From an uncultured Bacteroides sp. (GTDB lineage Bacteria > Bacteroidota > Bacteroidia > Bacteroidales > Bacteroidaceae): a stretch of 64,000 nucleotides of DNA. The stretch's first letter is position 1; each line of letters begins with the position of its first letter. The notes below the pieces were generated by a model that searched no databases, was not told the DNA's origin, and was given only the letters and a program-made list of their open reading frames with translations. Position numbers and translations under genes: made by a program. This document shows, in pieces, positions 8,006 to 17,430 of this stretch. The stretch lies in contig NZ_OY782578.1 in the NCBI RefSeq assembly GCF_963677945.1, positions 3,749,258 to 3,813,257 on the forward strand, in the 5' to 3' direction.

Positions 8006-9325
8006 TTATAAATTTCCTGAAACCTTTTTCAGCTTATAATAATTATACAGAATGTTTATCCGGGCATTAGCCACCTGCAATTCGGCACTTAACTTTGAAT
8101 TGCTTGCGTCCAGCATATCAGTTATAAGCGCCAGGTCATTCAGATAGCGGTTATTAACCACATCGTAATTCTGAGTAGCCAATTCCAGACTCTTTTCTTG
8201 CGTATTGAGTTCGGTGAAAGATTCCAGATAATAAGTGTATGCTGCCTGAATCTCATTCTCTGTCATATCTTTAGCCAAAGCTAATTGCTCTTGTGCACGA
8301 CGAGTTGCCAGTTTAGCTTGTTTATACTGTTTGTTTGTTTTATAAAGAGAAGCAAGATTATATTTCACTCCCACACCAACATACCAGTAGTTAAAGTTTT
8401 TGTTGATTGCAGGTATATCAATAGTAACAGGTCCATCAAGATGATTAGCTGCAACCAGAGCAATATGAGGCAATTTCTCTGATTTAATAATTGTTTCCTG
8501 CTGCTTGCTTACATCAATTCCTAGCTCCATTTTCCGTAAAGATGGCAATGAAGAAGAAGCCATCCGTTGCCAATCTTCCTCACCGGATACGGTAAGTTCC
8601 TTTTGCAATATCGTTGTGTCAGGCATGATAATTACACTTTTAGGCAATCCAAATACAGTAATCAATTGATGATTAATGATTGATCTATTATTCATTACTT
8701 TAGTAAGTTGCAATTCAAGGTTCTTCAACTGCAACTCATAACGGGTAATATCATTTCTAAGGGCAGTACCCTCTTTTTGCTTCGCCTGAATATCCTTCAG
8801 GAGCTTTTGGGTTTGCTCAATATTCTTTGTATACACCTTCGCATAATTAGCAAGTTTATACAATTCCATATAATAGCCGATAAGAAGGAAACGAACATCC
8901 TGTTGGTTATTTACTTTATCCAACTCAGCAATTTTCTGCTGAAGTTCGGCTATCGCTATTCCTCCGGAAATTGCCCCACCGGCATAAACAACCTGCGATG
9001 CATCTATTGAAAAGTTGTTTCCGTAATGAGGTATAGCAGCTTTAAATCCATTTGAAAAATTCCGGTCAGTGATATATCCGTTACCCAGATAACTAAATGA
9101 AAGTCCCGCATCAATACTTGGCAACATATTATTCTTTGCCACTTTTATTCCCTCTTTTGCCTGTTCAATACCTGTATCGAAAGTGCGAATACTCTTACTG
9201 CTTTCATCGGCCAGACGGAACATTTCATCAATGCCCAAGGTATAGCAAGAGCTATCCTGAGCATACAATTGCTGGACACACAACGACACAATAAGTGCCG
9301 TTATGAGTTCTATTTTTCTACTCAT
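8006..9325 (-). CDS. TolC-family outer-membrane efflux protein
   Basis: Outer-membrane channel of 439 residues and the first gene of the efflux operon. It has a signal peptide (ELITALIVSLCVQQLYAQ) and two repeats of the TolC/OEP architecture: long helical stretches with strands at about residues 75-115 (SIDAGLSFSYLGNGYITDRN) and 300-330 (YWYVGVGVKYNLASLYK). The end of the second helical repeat contains NNRYLNDLALITDMLDASNSKL, the usual OEP signature region. It is not fused to other domains. Confidence 0.93.
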   Translation of the reverse strand: MSRKIELITALIVSLCVQQLYAQDSSCYTLGIDEMFRLADESSKSIRTFDTGIEQAKEGIKVAKNNMLPSIDAGLSFSYLGNGYITDRNFSNGFKAAIPHYGNNFSIDASQVVYAGGAISGGIAIAELQQKIAELDKVNNQQDVRFLLIGYYMELYKLANYAKVYTKNIEQTQKLLKDIQAKQKEGTALRNDITRYELQLKNLELQLTKVMNNRSIINHQLITVFGLPKSVIIMPDTTILQKELTVSGEEDWQRMASSSLPSLRKMELGIDVSKQQETIIKSEKLPHIALVAANHLDGPVTIDIPAINKNFNYWYVGVGVKYNLASLYKTNKQYKQAKLATRRAQEQLALAKDMTENEIQAAYTYYLESFTELNTQEKSLELATQNYDVVNNRYLNDLALITDMLDASNSKLSAELQVANARINILYNYYKLKKVSGNL

Positions 9326-9369
9326 AAATAAAAATGATTTATAAAAAATAATTAGATTTTATATATAAA

Positions 9370-9406
9370 AGTTCTTCAGGAACTGATTAGTGTGTTGCGG
9401 CAACAC
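9370..9406 (-). promoter_or_regulatory. Two adjacent short palindromes in the efflux-operon leader
   Basis: AGTTC-ttcag-GAACT at 9370-9384 and GTGTTGC-g-GCAACAC at 9392-9406, both perfect. They lie about 65-40 bp upstream of the tolC-like start and downstream of the predicted promoter, so they could be a repressor operator or an RNA hairpin pair. Function is inferred only. Confidence 0.4.
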
Positions 9407-9519
9407 CCCATGAATGAAATTTGTGCAGCTTATTCCTGTATCTTAATGAGAAGGTATTGTATAGTCTAATTTTCATATTATAAGAAGAATCGTCCCTTAG
9501 ACGAGGCTTAAAACCGCTG

Positions 9520-9527
9520 CAAAGGTA
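9520..9527 (-). promoter_or_regulatory. -7 box for the efflux operon
   Basis: TACCTTTG on the minus strand, an exact TAnnTTTG match. I found no good -33 TTTG at the usual distance. The leader would be about 185 nt. Confidence 0.45.
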
Positions 9528-9625
9528 AGTTTATAAATGATAAGTTGTAACCCTCGCAGGCGAATATTATAATATAAATTAACATATAAAAAGCATAAGA
9601 ACATCTGATATAAAATATTCTTATA

Positions 9626-9633
9626 TACATTTG
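9626..9633 (+). promoter_or_regulatory. -7 box for the GNAT acetyltransferase gene
   Basis: TACATTTG on the plus strand, an exact TAnnTTTG match; only a weak -33 (TCTG near 9604). Confidence 0.5.
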
Positions 9634-9675
9634 CAAACAAAGAAAAACGAATAAGCAATAATTAATATTTGTTTT

Positions 9676-10170
9676 ATGAAGATAAGAAAAGCCGCATCAA
9701 CCGATATAGACAAGCAACTGGAAGTTTTTGATTTTGCCAGATCTATTATGCGGAATACTGGCAATATGAACCAGTGGACTGATGGTTATCCTTCACGCGA
9801 AGTAGTTGAGAATGATATTGCAGCCGGTAACAGTTACGTATGTATAGACGATTCCGAAGAGATTGTTGCTACTTTCTGTTTTTGGAAAGGGAATGATCCT
9901 ACTTACGCTTATATTGAGAACGGCCAATGGCTTAATGACGAACCTTACGGAGTGGTTCATCGTTTGGCAACAAGTGGTAAAGTAAAAGGAATCGGCACCT
10001 ATTGTCTGGAATGGTGTTTTCAGCAATGCCATAATATCCGTGTAGATACACATCACGATAATTGGGTAATGCAATCGGTACTTAAAAAGAATGGATATAC
10101 CGAGTGTGGCGTTATCTATTTAGCAAACGGCTCACCAAGAGTGGCTTTTCAAAAGTATGGGCAAGAATAA
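9676..10170 (+). CDS. GNAT-family N-acetyltransferase
   Basis: A 164-residue cytoplasmic protein with the GNAT layout: an N-terminal strand and helix (MKIRKAASTDIDKQLEVFDFA), central strands (IVATFCFWKG), the acetyl-CoA-binding strand-helix region (VVHRLATSGKVKGIGTYCLEWCFQQ) and the final VLKKNGYTECGVIYL, as in RimJ/RimL-like enzymes. The acceptor is unknown. It is transcribed alone, divergently from the efflux operon; that pairing might hint at a resistance role, but nothing in the sequence proves it. Confidence 0.85.
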   Translation: MKIRKAASTDIDKQLEVFDFARSIMRNTGNMNQWTDGYPSREVVENDIAAGNSYVCIDDSEEIVATFCFWKGNDPTYAYIENGQWLNDEPYGVVHRLATSGKVKGIGTYCLEWCFQQCHNIRVDTHHDNWVMQSVLKKNGYTECGVIYLANGSPRVAFQKYGQE

Positions 10171-10308
10171 TATAATGCCTGCCCGTACTTGAAACGCTTT
10201 CAGAATAAATGCCAACCTTGGAAGATAGTTAAATCAGTTACATCTCTTTATTCTTAAGCAATAACAATTCCAAAGAACATAAATATCGAATATTCTATAT
10301 TCATCATT

Positions 10309-12372
10309 TTACTCTTCGGCAATAACAACTCCCCATGGCTCAATAGTAACCCGACTATCTTTTTTCAACGATTGGTTGTCAAGTAAGGAACGGCTGTCAG
10401 CAAAAGGATATTCAATACTCTTTTCCTCTGCGGAATAATTGAAGATATAATGAATATTCTTCTTGCTACCATTAATGCCCGAGCGCATAATAATAGGATA
10501 ATGATATTTACCATTAAAAGGTAACAGACCGATACGGTCGGCTGCGCGAGCTACAATCTTCTGCAATAAGTCCTGTGAAGGAACTGTAGCCAGATAAATA
10601 AGATGTCCTTTACCATAAGAGTTTTCAGTAATGCAAGGCCATTTCCCGAAGAAAGGATGATCAATATATGCCAAAGGTTTGGCCGTAGTGGGCTGAAGAA
10701 ATTCAAACCAGGTATTTACTGTATTATCATTAGCTCCAAGTTCGTTTGTTTTCAGGTTTAGTTTATTAATTGTAGAGAATTCCTGATAAGTAAATCCGCA
10801 AACATCTTTTAAAAGTCCGGGAGCCAATGTTGGACGTACAGCCGAATGTTCATTGCAATAACCACTCTTATAAAGCATAACTACTTCGCCACCTCTTTTC
10901 ACAAAATCTGAAATCTTATTCAGTAAACTGTCAGCCGCTACATACAACGGAGGTATTACCAACATATCATAGCCACTAAAATCTGTTATCTTATCGCAAG
11001 GAATAATATCGCACTCTATGTTTTGGCGGTACAAAGACTCATAAACCATGTAATCTTTGTAGTTATCTCCATTGGTATAAGGCATAAACTGTAAGCCTTG
11101 TCCGGAATCGTGACTGTATAAGATCGCAACTTTATTTGTCTTCTTCAGATTAACCAACTTAGTCCCTATTTTATCGAGCTCTTTTGCACCTTCCTGAAAC
11201 TCACGGTACACGCGGTTAGGCTGCATATCATGCCCAAGAATGCCACGCCAATAAGTTTCCTGTCCGTAATGCAGCGTGCTCCAATGCCAATATTCCACCA
11301 TATTGGCTCCACCAGCAAGAAAGCTATACATATTTTGTCTCAGCTGACCGTCATAAGGCGGATATTGATCTTTGCTATCCCACCCTGTGCCCTGCGCATT
11401 TGTTTCAGTTACAAGAAAATTCCCATTTTTAGAAACCTTACGCATATAATCGCTGGCATAACCAATCCATTGCCCATCCTGAGCATCCTGCATGGTATAA
11501 TAAACATTGATAGCAGGATATTCCATCTGCCTGAATGCTTCCACCTGATCAATATTCCTGAAATACGGCATAAAGCAATGAGTAACAAACTGATCATCTC
11601 GCTTATACTGTTTCACAATATCTATTTGCCAATTCAGGAAATCGGCAGTTGATTTACGGTTCCAGCGTTCCCATGCCACTTTGTAGGAAGGATTCGTAAC
11701 TCCATCGCGCGCATAAAATTCTTCCCAATTATTGATATTCATTCCCCAATAGTTCAATCCCCATGCACGGTTCAGTGAATCTAAATCATTGTTGAACTGC
11801 TTTTTTATGTAATTGCGAAAACCAACAAAATAATCATGATTATTAATGCCACGTGGCTCAACTTCATTATCTACCTGATAACCAATAATAGCCGGATGCT
11901 TGGCAAAATGCTCCATCATCTTGCGGATGATACGTTCGCAATAAAACAAGTAAGTGGGATTAGTAATATTCATATTCTGGCGGATACCATAATAACTTTG
12001 CGTTCCGTTTGTCTTTTGAGATAACACTTCAGGATAACGTTCTGCCATCCATGCCGGAATTGAATAAGTGGGAGTTCCCAGAATTACTTTGATTCCAGCT
12101 TTATTCAAACGATCAAGAATACGATCCATCCATTCAAACTTGAATTCACCTTCGCGAGGCTCGAACAAAGACCATGTTGATTCTCCAACGCGAACAACTG
12201 AAAGATGAGCTTCCTTCATCAACCGAATATCCTCATCCAGTCTGTCGGTCGGAGTATATTCACTATAATACGCAGCGCCATACAAAGGAGTATTAAACTT
12301 GAAACTTTGTGCATTCAGAAACTGGAAGAATGTTCCAAACAACAGAAGGAACAACGCAATACTTTTTTTCAT
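10309..12372 (-). CDS. Secreted GH42 beta-galactosidase
   Basis: Glycoside hydrolase of 687 residues, predicted periplasmic by a clear signal peptide (MKKSIALFLLLFGTFFQFLNAQ). The upstream in-frame Met at 12393 would put seven extra residues before that signal, so I start at 12372. GH42 features: TIM-barrel start LYGAAYYSEYTPTDRLDEDIRLMK, acid/base Glu170 in GYQVDNEVEPRG and nucleophile Glu323 in FLVTETNAQGTGW. A trimerisation-like domain (VAILYSHDSGQGLQF to GEVVMLYKSG) and a small C-terminal beta domain follow. The usual reaction is release of terminal beta-galactose; a plant or host galactan source is plausible. It appears to be a single-gene unit. Confidence 0.92.
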   Translation of the reverse strand: MKKSIALFLLLFGTFFQFLNAQSFKFNTPLYGAAYYSEYTPTDRLDEDIRLMKEAHLSVVRVGESTWSLFEPREGEFKFEWMDRILDRLNKAGIKVILGTPTYSIPAWMAERYPEVLSQKTNGTQSYYGIRQNMNITNPTYLFYCERIIRKMMEHFAKHPAIIGYQVDNEVEPRGINNHDYFVGFRNYIKKQFNNDLDSLNRAWGLNYWGMNINNWEEFYARDGVTNPSYKVAWERWNRKSTADFLNWQIDIVKQYKRDDQFVTHCFMPYFRNIDQVEAFRQMEYPAINVYYTMQDAQDGQWIGYASDYMRKVSKNGNFLVTETNAQGTGWDSKDQYPPYDGQLRQNMYSFLAGGANMVEYWHWSTLHYGQETYWRGILGHDMQPNRVYREFQEGAKELDKIGTKLVNLKKTNKVAILYSHDSGQGLQFMPYTNGDNYKDYMVYESLYRQNIECDIIPCDKITDFSGYDMLVIPPLYVAADSLLNKISDFVKRGGEVVMLYKSGYCNEHSAVRPTLAPGLLKDVCGFTYQEFSTINKLNLKTNELGANDNTVNTWFEFLQPTTAKPLAYIDHPFFGKWPCITENSYGKGHLIYLATVPSQDLLQKIVARAADRIGLLPFNGKYHYPIIMRSGINGSKKNIHYIFNYSAEEKSIEYPFADSRSLLDNQSLKKDSRVTIEPWGVVIAEE

Positions 12373-12478
12373 ATAGCAGATTTTGATTAACATGTTTTTA
12401 TAAATACAGCAAATATTTTGAAGTGCCCTTGCTTATGCTGGATTATTCCATTTATTGCTGAAATTATTTTTCATGAAG

Positions 12479-12486
12479 CAAATATA
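12479..12486 (-). promoter_or_regulatory. -7 box for the GH42 beta-galactosidase gene
   Basis: TATATTTG on the minus strand, about 107 bp before the start codon; exact TAnnTTTG but no clear -33 TTTG. Confidence 0.4.
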
Positions 12487-12524
12487 ATTAAAATCTCTTT
12501 TTGATAGATAAAGACAAGCATCTA

Positions 12525-12569
12525 AATAACAAAGGAGTTGCCGGTAAACCAGACAACTCCTTTGTTATT
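12525..12569 (-). terminator. Terminator hairpin downstream of the histidine kinase gene
   Basis: Perfect 16-bp stem (AATAACAAAGGAGTTG with CAACTCCTTTGTTATT) and 13-nt loop. It lies 130 bp past the kinase stop. Much of the loop and stem is shared with the hairpin at 16320-16351. The U-rich part sits in the stem rather than in a free tail. Confidence 0.6.
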
Positions 12570-12698
12570 ATAAATTCCGCAATAGATTATTCGCTCTTCT
12601 ATTACATTTTAATTATTACTTATTTGATAAATCCAGTGCCTAATAAAAAACTACGCAAGATGCATATTTACTGTAGATTTCTGTATTTCATAATCTCA

Positions 12699-15600
12699 TT
12701 AATTTACTAAAGCAGGGGTACATGGTATGGTAAACCAGAAAGTAGATCCTACACCTTCTTCAGACTCAACACCAATCTTTCCACCCAACTTATATACAAT
12801 CGATGCACTGATTGACAATCCGAGTCCCGCCCCTTGAGTAAAAGAATCTAATTTAACAAAACGATCAAAAATGGAGCTTTGTTTATCCTTAGGAATACCA
12901 CAACCAGTATCCTGCACATAAAAATACAGCTGATTTTCTTTCATGCGATAGCCTAATACAATTTTCCCATGACTAGTAAATTTAATTGCATTATTCATTA
13001 AATTATAAAGAACCTGGGCCACTCGGTTTCTGTCTGTATTAACTACACATTCCGGAAGCTTCTCTTTAAATGATATTTTAATAATACTTTTATCAATTTT
13101 CAGTCTCATTGATTGTTCAATTTCACTGAGCAAAATATTAATATCAGTATCAGTGTATATAAAATCCAATGTTCCTGCTTCTATTTTCGACAGATCAAGA
13201 ACATCATTTATTAATTGCAGCAATAGTCGATTATTACTTTCAATAATTTCAGAGAATTGTGTTTTGCTCTCATCATCCAAATCAGGATTTGAAACCAGAA
13301 TTCTTGAAAATCCCACAATTGAATTTAGTGGAGTACGAATTTCGTGACTCATATTCGAAACAAAGGCTGATTTCATCCGATCAGATTCTTCAGCTTTCAC
13401 TTTCGATTCAATCAAAGCCTGTTCTTCCAGTTTCCTTCTTGAGATATTTGTTGTAACCCCGGTTATAATTACAGGATTCCCATCATAATCGCATTCACTC
13501 ACTATAGCCTGCAATGAGAACCAATTATATCCTTTTCCAGCTCCATAAATATCGCATCTCACATCGGCCTCCATCTTGTCAACCCGACCATTAATAAAAT
13601 CATCCACCAATGATTTAACCCATCCTTCATCATCAGGATGCACCATAGCTAATATTTCATCAAGCTTTTTAACTAGGAACTCATTTTGGGGGTTATTATT
13701 TTTAATATTCAAGGATTTATTATCATAAATAAGAGTTTTATCCTGCACGTTTAATGTCCAAGGAATAATTTCTCCGGCATTAAAAGACAATCCAAGCTGA
13801 CGATTCCTAAGTTCCAGCTGATTCTGGACTGAAATAAGTTCTGTGATATCAAATCTTATAACCAATATATAGGCTGAATTATCTTTTCTCCTAACTATTG
13901 TTTTCATCACATTAGTAGTACAAACCTTATTATTTACGCTTGGGAATTTACCTTCATAACAAAGAGTACCTCCATTTTTTATAAGGTAATCATTATCTTC
14001 CTGAAACTTTTTACCCAATTTTTCACCGAATACTTCAATATCTGTTTTACCTATAGCATCTTCCGATTTAATTCCGGTAACCTCTTCTGCTTTTTTATTC
14101 CAATAAGAATAACGAATCTCCTCTCCTATCTCTTTTACATAAACCGGAACAGAAATATTGTCAAGAATAGAGTCAAGTAACAATCTTAATTCATCTTTGG
14201 CAGCATTTGCTTTATGCTCTTCCGTTTTATCAGTGAGAAAAACATCAAAAGTACATTCCTCAATATTGGGATATAGCAAAATTGTATAATAACGATCTGA
14301 AGGTTTATGATAATGCGCCATCTGAAAATATCTATTTTGTTCTATAGACTTTTGGAAAAGATTTAAAACATCCAATGGAATTATATAACCTAATTCATTG
14401 CAAGTTTTACCCAGAATATCACTTTGATTTATTCTAAATTCTCTTTCTAATGATAAATTTGCTTCGTTTATGAGAAAATCTTTCAGCTTTTTATTTTCAT
14501 CGTAGAGTAAATCCAATTTTACATAAGGAACAGGCAAATTAGTATGTCGCTCCTTGAATTTAGCAAGAAGAGCTATCTCTTTATCCTTTAATTCTTTTAC
14601 TTTTTTATAAGCCCTCATTCTTGATATAATGACAAATACAAGAAAGAAAAAGCATATTGCCACAACACCAACCAAATGAATGTGTTTTTGAATAAAGCCA
14701 AGTGGTTTATTATAATAAACAGCATCTTTGGGAAGTAGTTTTTTATTTATACCAAAGCTCATTAAATAATCATAATTCAGATGTGAACATGCCTCTTTAG
14801 CATATTGAAAAGGAATATCTTTTGCATCTTTTCCGGCAAGAATTTGGCGTAAGATATCTGCCACTTTTGCACAATAATTATCAATTGTTGAGTAATATCC
14901 ACCAGCAAATATTACATGATCCGTTTTAGAGTCGAACAAACTAAACACTGGAGTATTGGCAAAACTGCTAATAACCCTTTTCACACTCTTAGAAGATAGA
15001 TACCCCTTTGAAGTATAGGTATCAGCATCTTTATTCCATCCGTAAAAAAGTATTCCCGTATGCTTATCCAACTTAGAGAGTGAATCCAGCAAATCTTTTG
15101 TTCCAAGTTTCTTTTGGCATAAAAAGATTTCTGTAAGTTGTGGAAAGTTTTCTTTCATTGCAGTCTTAAAGCTGCCTATACTATAAGTGCTGCCATATTG
15201 TGAATTGGTTATAAATGCAACCCTTTTCATCTCAGGCATCAACTTTGTCATTAGCTGAATAGTCTCTTTTATATAAACTAAATTATATACTCCCGTTACA
15301 TTTAGTCCTTTAACAGCCTCTTTATTAGGTATCATTATATCAGAAGCTATTCTTTTTTGGGAAATAAAGTTCTGCAATGAAAAAGTATGATGGTTAATCA
15401 AAGTCAGTACAACAGGAATTTTTTTCCACGATTGCGGCATAGTACTGCGATAAAGAATCCATCCTTTGTTTCCTATAATAACTATAGCTTTAGGCTTTTT
15501 GGGATAATTACGATACAAACTATCCATTTTGTCACTTGCATTCTTCACTGAAGAAAATTCAAGATTGCTGAGTGACTCAATATTTATAGTAGTATTCTTT

Positions 15601-15767
15601 AATCCATAAACTGACCTCGATACAACATCCTGAACATTTTCTGCCCATTCACTTTTTTCGGTATATGAATTAAGAATTAATATAATATTATCAGTTGAAG
15701 CTGCCTCCGCTTTTACACAAAGGATCAGGAAAATAAAAAAAAGTTTAAGTAGGCGGAAAATGTTCAT
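12699..15767 (-). CDS. PAS-domain sensor histidine kinase with periplasmic binding-protein-like input domain
   Basis: Inner-membrane sensor of 1022 residues. Residues 1-23 are a signal or anchor; residues 25-350 resemble the ABC-transporter substrate-binding fold ([62 protein letters not shown]). One membrane helix (about 363-383) is followed by PAS-like domains near 430-510, 525-640 and 655-775. The HisKA domain has phospho-acceptor His808 in [12 protein letters not shown], and the HATPase domain has [17 protein letters not shown] and DTGCGIP. There is no receiver or DNA-binding domain, so it is a classical kinase, not a Bacteroides hybrid (HTCS) type. No response regulator gene is adjacent. 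The ligand is unknown. Confidence 0.92.
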   Translation of the reverse strand: MNIFRLLKLFFIFLILCVKAEAASTDNIILILNSYTEKSEWAENVQDVVSRSVYGLKNTTINIESLSNLEFSSVKNASDKMDSLYRNYPKKPKAIVIIGNKGWILYRSTMPQSWKKIPVVLTLINHHTFSLQNFISQKRIASDIMIPNKEAVKGLNVTGVYNLVYIKETIQLMTKLMPEMKRVAFITNSQYGSTYSIGSFKTAMKENFPQLTEIFLCQKKLGTKDLLDSLSKLDKHTGILFYGWNKDADTYTSKGYLSSKSVKRVISSFANTPVFSLFDSKTDHVIFAGGYYSTIDNYCAKVADILRQILAGKDAKDIPFQYAKEACSHLNYDYLMSFGINKKLLPKDAVYYNKPLGFIQKHIHLVGVVAICFFFLVFVIISRMRAYKKVKELKDKEIALLAKFKERHTNLPVPYVKLDLLYDENKKLKDFLINEANLSLEREFRINQSDILGKTCNELGYIIPLDVLNLFQKSIEQNRYFQMAHYHKPSDRYYTILLYPNIEECTFDVFLTDKTEEHKANAAKDELRLLLDSILDNISVPVYVKEIGEEIRYSYWNKKAEEVTGIKSEDAIGKTDIEVFGEKLGKKFQEDNDYLIKNGGTLCYEGKFPSVNNKVCTTNVMKTIVRRKDNSAYILVIRFDITELISVQNQLELRNRQLGLSFNAGEIIPWTLNVQDKTLIYDNKSLNIKNNNPQNEFLVKKLDEILAMVHPDDEGWVKSLVDDFINGRVDKMEADVRCDIYGAGKGYNWFSLQAIVSECDYDGNPVIITGVTTNISRRKLEEQALIESKVKAEESDRMKSAFVSNMSHEIRTPLNSIVGFSRILVSNPDLDDESKTQFSEIIESNNRLLLQLINDVLDLSKIEAGTLDFIYTDTDINILLSEIEQSMRLKIDKSIIKISFKEKLPECVVNTDRNRVAQVLYNLMNNAIKFTSHGKIVLGYRMKENQLYFYVQDTGCGIPKDKQSSIFDRFVKLDSFTQGAGLGLSISASIVYKLGGKIGVESEEGVGSTFWFTIPCTPALVN

Positions 15768-15866
15768 ACTAATTATTTTTTACGTCTTAGGTCCTAAATC
15801 ATTAAATCTTTAAGATGCAGAGCATTATAAAAAAATCACAATCCACTGATTCTTAACTTAAAAGTA

Positions 15867-15874
15867 CAAAACTA
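15867..15874 (-). promoter_or_regulatory. -7 box for the histidine kinase gene
   Basis: TAGTTTTG on the minus strand, an exact TAnnTTTG match about 100 bp before the start codon; no matching -33 element. Confidence 0.4.
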
Positions 15875-16319
15875 AGTTTACAAATTAAAACTTTTTTCAT
15901 TAGTCAAAGGATCACGCCCTTCAGAATTACATATAAAAAACTATATTTCAACATATTAGATAGGCTACATTATTTTATCAACAAACTATTTTTAATAATT
16001 ATTTAGAATTTATTCAATAAATAAACATTAATATGGTAGATAACTTTATTGTTTTAAAAGTTAGTTGAATTATAGCTTATTAAGAATAAAAAACAATCAG
16101 ACATTTCACTTTTTATCAACAATTCATTATTAAATCAGAAACGTTTCAATTAGCATAGAATAACACTAATAGATATGTAAGCAAGCTAATTTTCAGCGGA
16201 ATAAACAAAGATTAAAAGAATAAAAGCCACACAAAGATTTATTCAAAGTATTATTCCTTTATTAAGAATACTGATAAAAGAATAAACTGTATATTCTCAA
16301 AGGTGGAGTAAAACTAAAT

Positions 16320-16351
16320 AAGGAGTTGCCGGCCTTTACCAACAACTCCTT
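16320..16351 (-). terminator. Intrinsic terminator of the OmpA-like lipoprotein gene
   Basis: 9-bp stem (AAGGAGTTG at 16320-16328 with CAACTCCTT at 16343-16351) 44 bp past the stop codon, followed on the minus strand by a U-rich stretch (TTATTTAGTTTTA overlapping the stem end). Confidence 0.75.
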
Positions 16352-16395
16352 GATTTATAATTAGGACAATAACTTTGTCCTTTTTCTTAATAATA

Positions 16396-17280
16396 TTACT
16401 TATTTGATGATTCCGGTGCCTTATCAATAAGTTCCATAAACTGATCAAGTTTCGGAGTAATGATAATCTGTGTTCTACGGTTACGTTGCTTTCCTAAAGC
16501 TGTGCTATTATCTGCAATCGAATTGTATTCACCACGACCAGCTGCAGTCAAACGTTTTGGATCAACACCGTAGCTGTTTTGTAAAACCTGAACAACCGAT
16601 GAAGCACGTAAAGCACTCAAATCCCAATTATTACGGATATTTGCACGAGTAATTGGATCTGTATCAGTGTTACCTTCAATAAGAACATCATAATCTTTAT
16701 AATCCATTATGATCTTAGCAATCTTGCTTAAAGTTTCTCCGGCTCTTTCATTCACTTCATAGCTACCAGACTTATATAGCATATTGTCTGCCAATGAGAT
16801 ATATACTACACCTTTCAAAACCTGAATATCTACTTCTTTAAGTTCTTCGCGACTCAATGAGCGAGTCAGATTATTGCTCAACACAAGATTAAGTGAATCG
16901 GACTTAGTCTTAGTTTCAACCAATTGTTTGATAAAACGATTGGAAGCATTGATTTCGTCCACTAACTTGGAAATATTTATATTTCCCTGAGAGTTTTGCT
17001 GCAAACTCTTGTCGAGTGATCCCTGCAAAGCAGCATAAGAGGAACGAATTTCTTCATTATTTCTTCGAGCCTCAGCCAAACGATCTTCCAGACTTTTAGC
17101 ATTTGTACGACTCTCTACCAACTGTTCCTTAGTATCCTGATAAGATTTTCTTAAATCACTGTTCTCAGTCTGTAGTTTATTATAATCAGACTGTAAACCG
17201 GCAAACTGTTTTTTGCTTACACAACTTGTAAACAATATACATATTGCCAGAACTGACAACGAAAAAACAGAATGTTTCAT
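16396..17280 (-). CDS. OmpA-family peptidoglycan-binding lipoprotein
   Basis: Lipoprotein of 294 residues that would tether the outer membrane to peptidoglycan. I start at MKHSVFSLSVLAICILFTSC because the lipobox Cys20 then falls at a normal distance; a 12-residue in-frame extension to 17316 lacks signal features. Residues 25-120 form a coiled coil (LQSDYNKLQTENSDLRKSY onward). The C-terminal half is an OmpA domain: LYKSGSYEVNERAGETLSKIA, VLIEGNTDTDPI, WDLSALRASSVVQVL, RLTAAGRGEYNSIADNST and the closing NRRTQIIITP. It has its own terminator. Confidence 0.93.
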   Translation of the reverse strand: MKHSVFSLSVLAICILFTSCVSKKQFAGLQSDYNKLQTENSDLRKSYQDTKEQLVESRTNAKSLEDRLAEARRNNEEIRSSYAALQGSLDKSLQQNSQGNINISKLVDEINASNRFIKQLVETKTKSDSLNLVLSNNLTRSLSREELKEVDIQVLKGVVYISLADNMLYKSGSYEVNERAGETLSKIAKIIMDYKDYDVLIEGNTDTDPITRANIRNNWDLSALRASSVVQVLQNSYGVDPKRLTAAGRGEYNSIADNSTALGKQRNRRTQIIITPKLDQFMELIDKAPESSNK

Positions 17281-17430
17281 TATTGTTGATTTTAAATTTA
17301 TTTCAATTATATGCATTATTGCGATATTTTAAGTTTAAAGAATCGAAAGATACATAAAATCTACAACAAAATAGAACTTATTATCAATAAGTAACAAACT
17401 ATTAGATTATTTAAAATGTTAAATACATTG

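Larger units (their letters stand above)
9326..9675. other. Divergent regulatory region of efflux operon and acetyltransferase
   Basis: 350 bp with the minus-strand -7 box at 9520-9527, the plus-strand -7 box at 9626-9633, and two short palindromes at 9370-9406 in the efflux-operon leader. No ORF of note. Confidence 0.5.
12373..12698. other. Intergenic region with a terminator and a promoter
   Basis: 326 bp between two minus-strand genes. It contains the hairpin at 12525-12569 and the -7 box at 12479-12486. A 69-codon plus-strand ORF here overlaps the hairpin and looks like chance. Confidence 0.5.
15768..16395. other. Long AT-rich gap upstream of the histidine kinase
   Basis: 628 bp between two minus-strand genes. 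It holds the kinase -7 box (15867-15874) and the OmpA-gene terminator (16320-16351). The 440 bp in between are very AT-rich and show no ORF, repeat or RNA gene I can recognise. Confidence 0.5.

Noticed and set aside
12501-12710. 69-codon plus-strand ORF between the GH42 and kinase genes
   Set aside because: It spans a 16-bp hairpin and overlaps the end of the kinase gene; residues show no pattern of a real protein.
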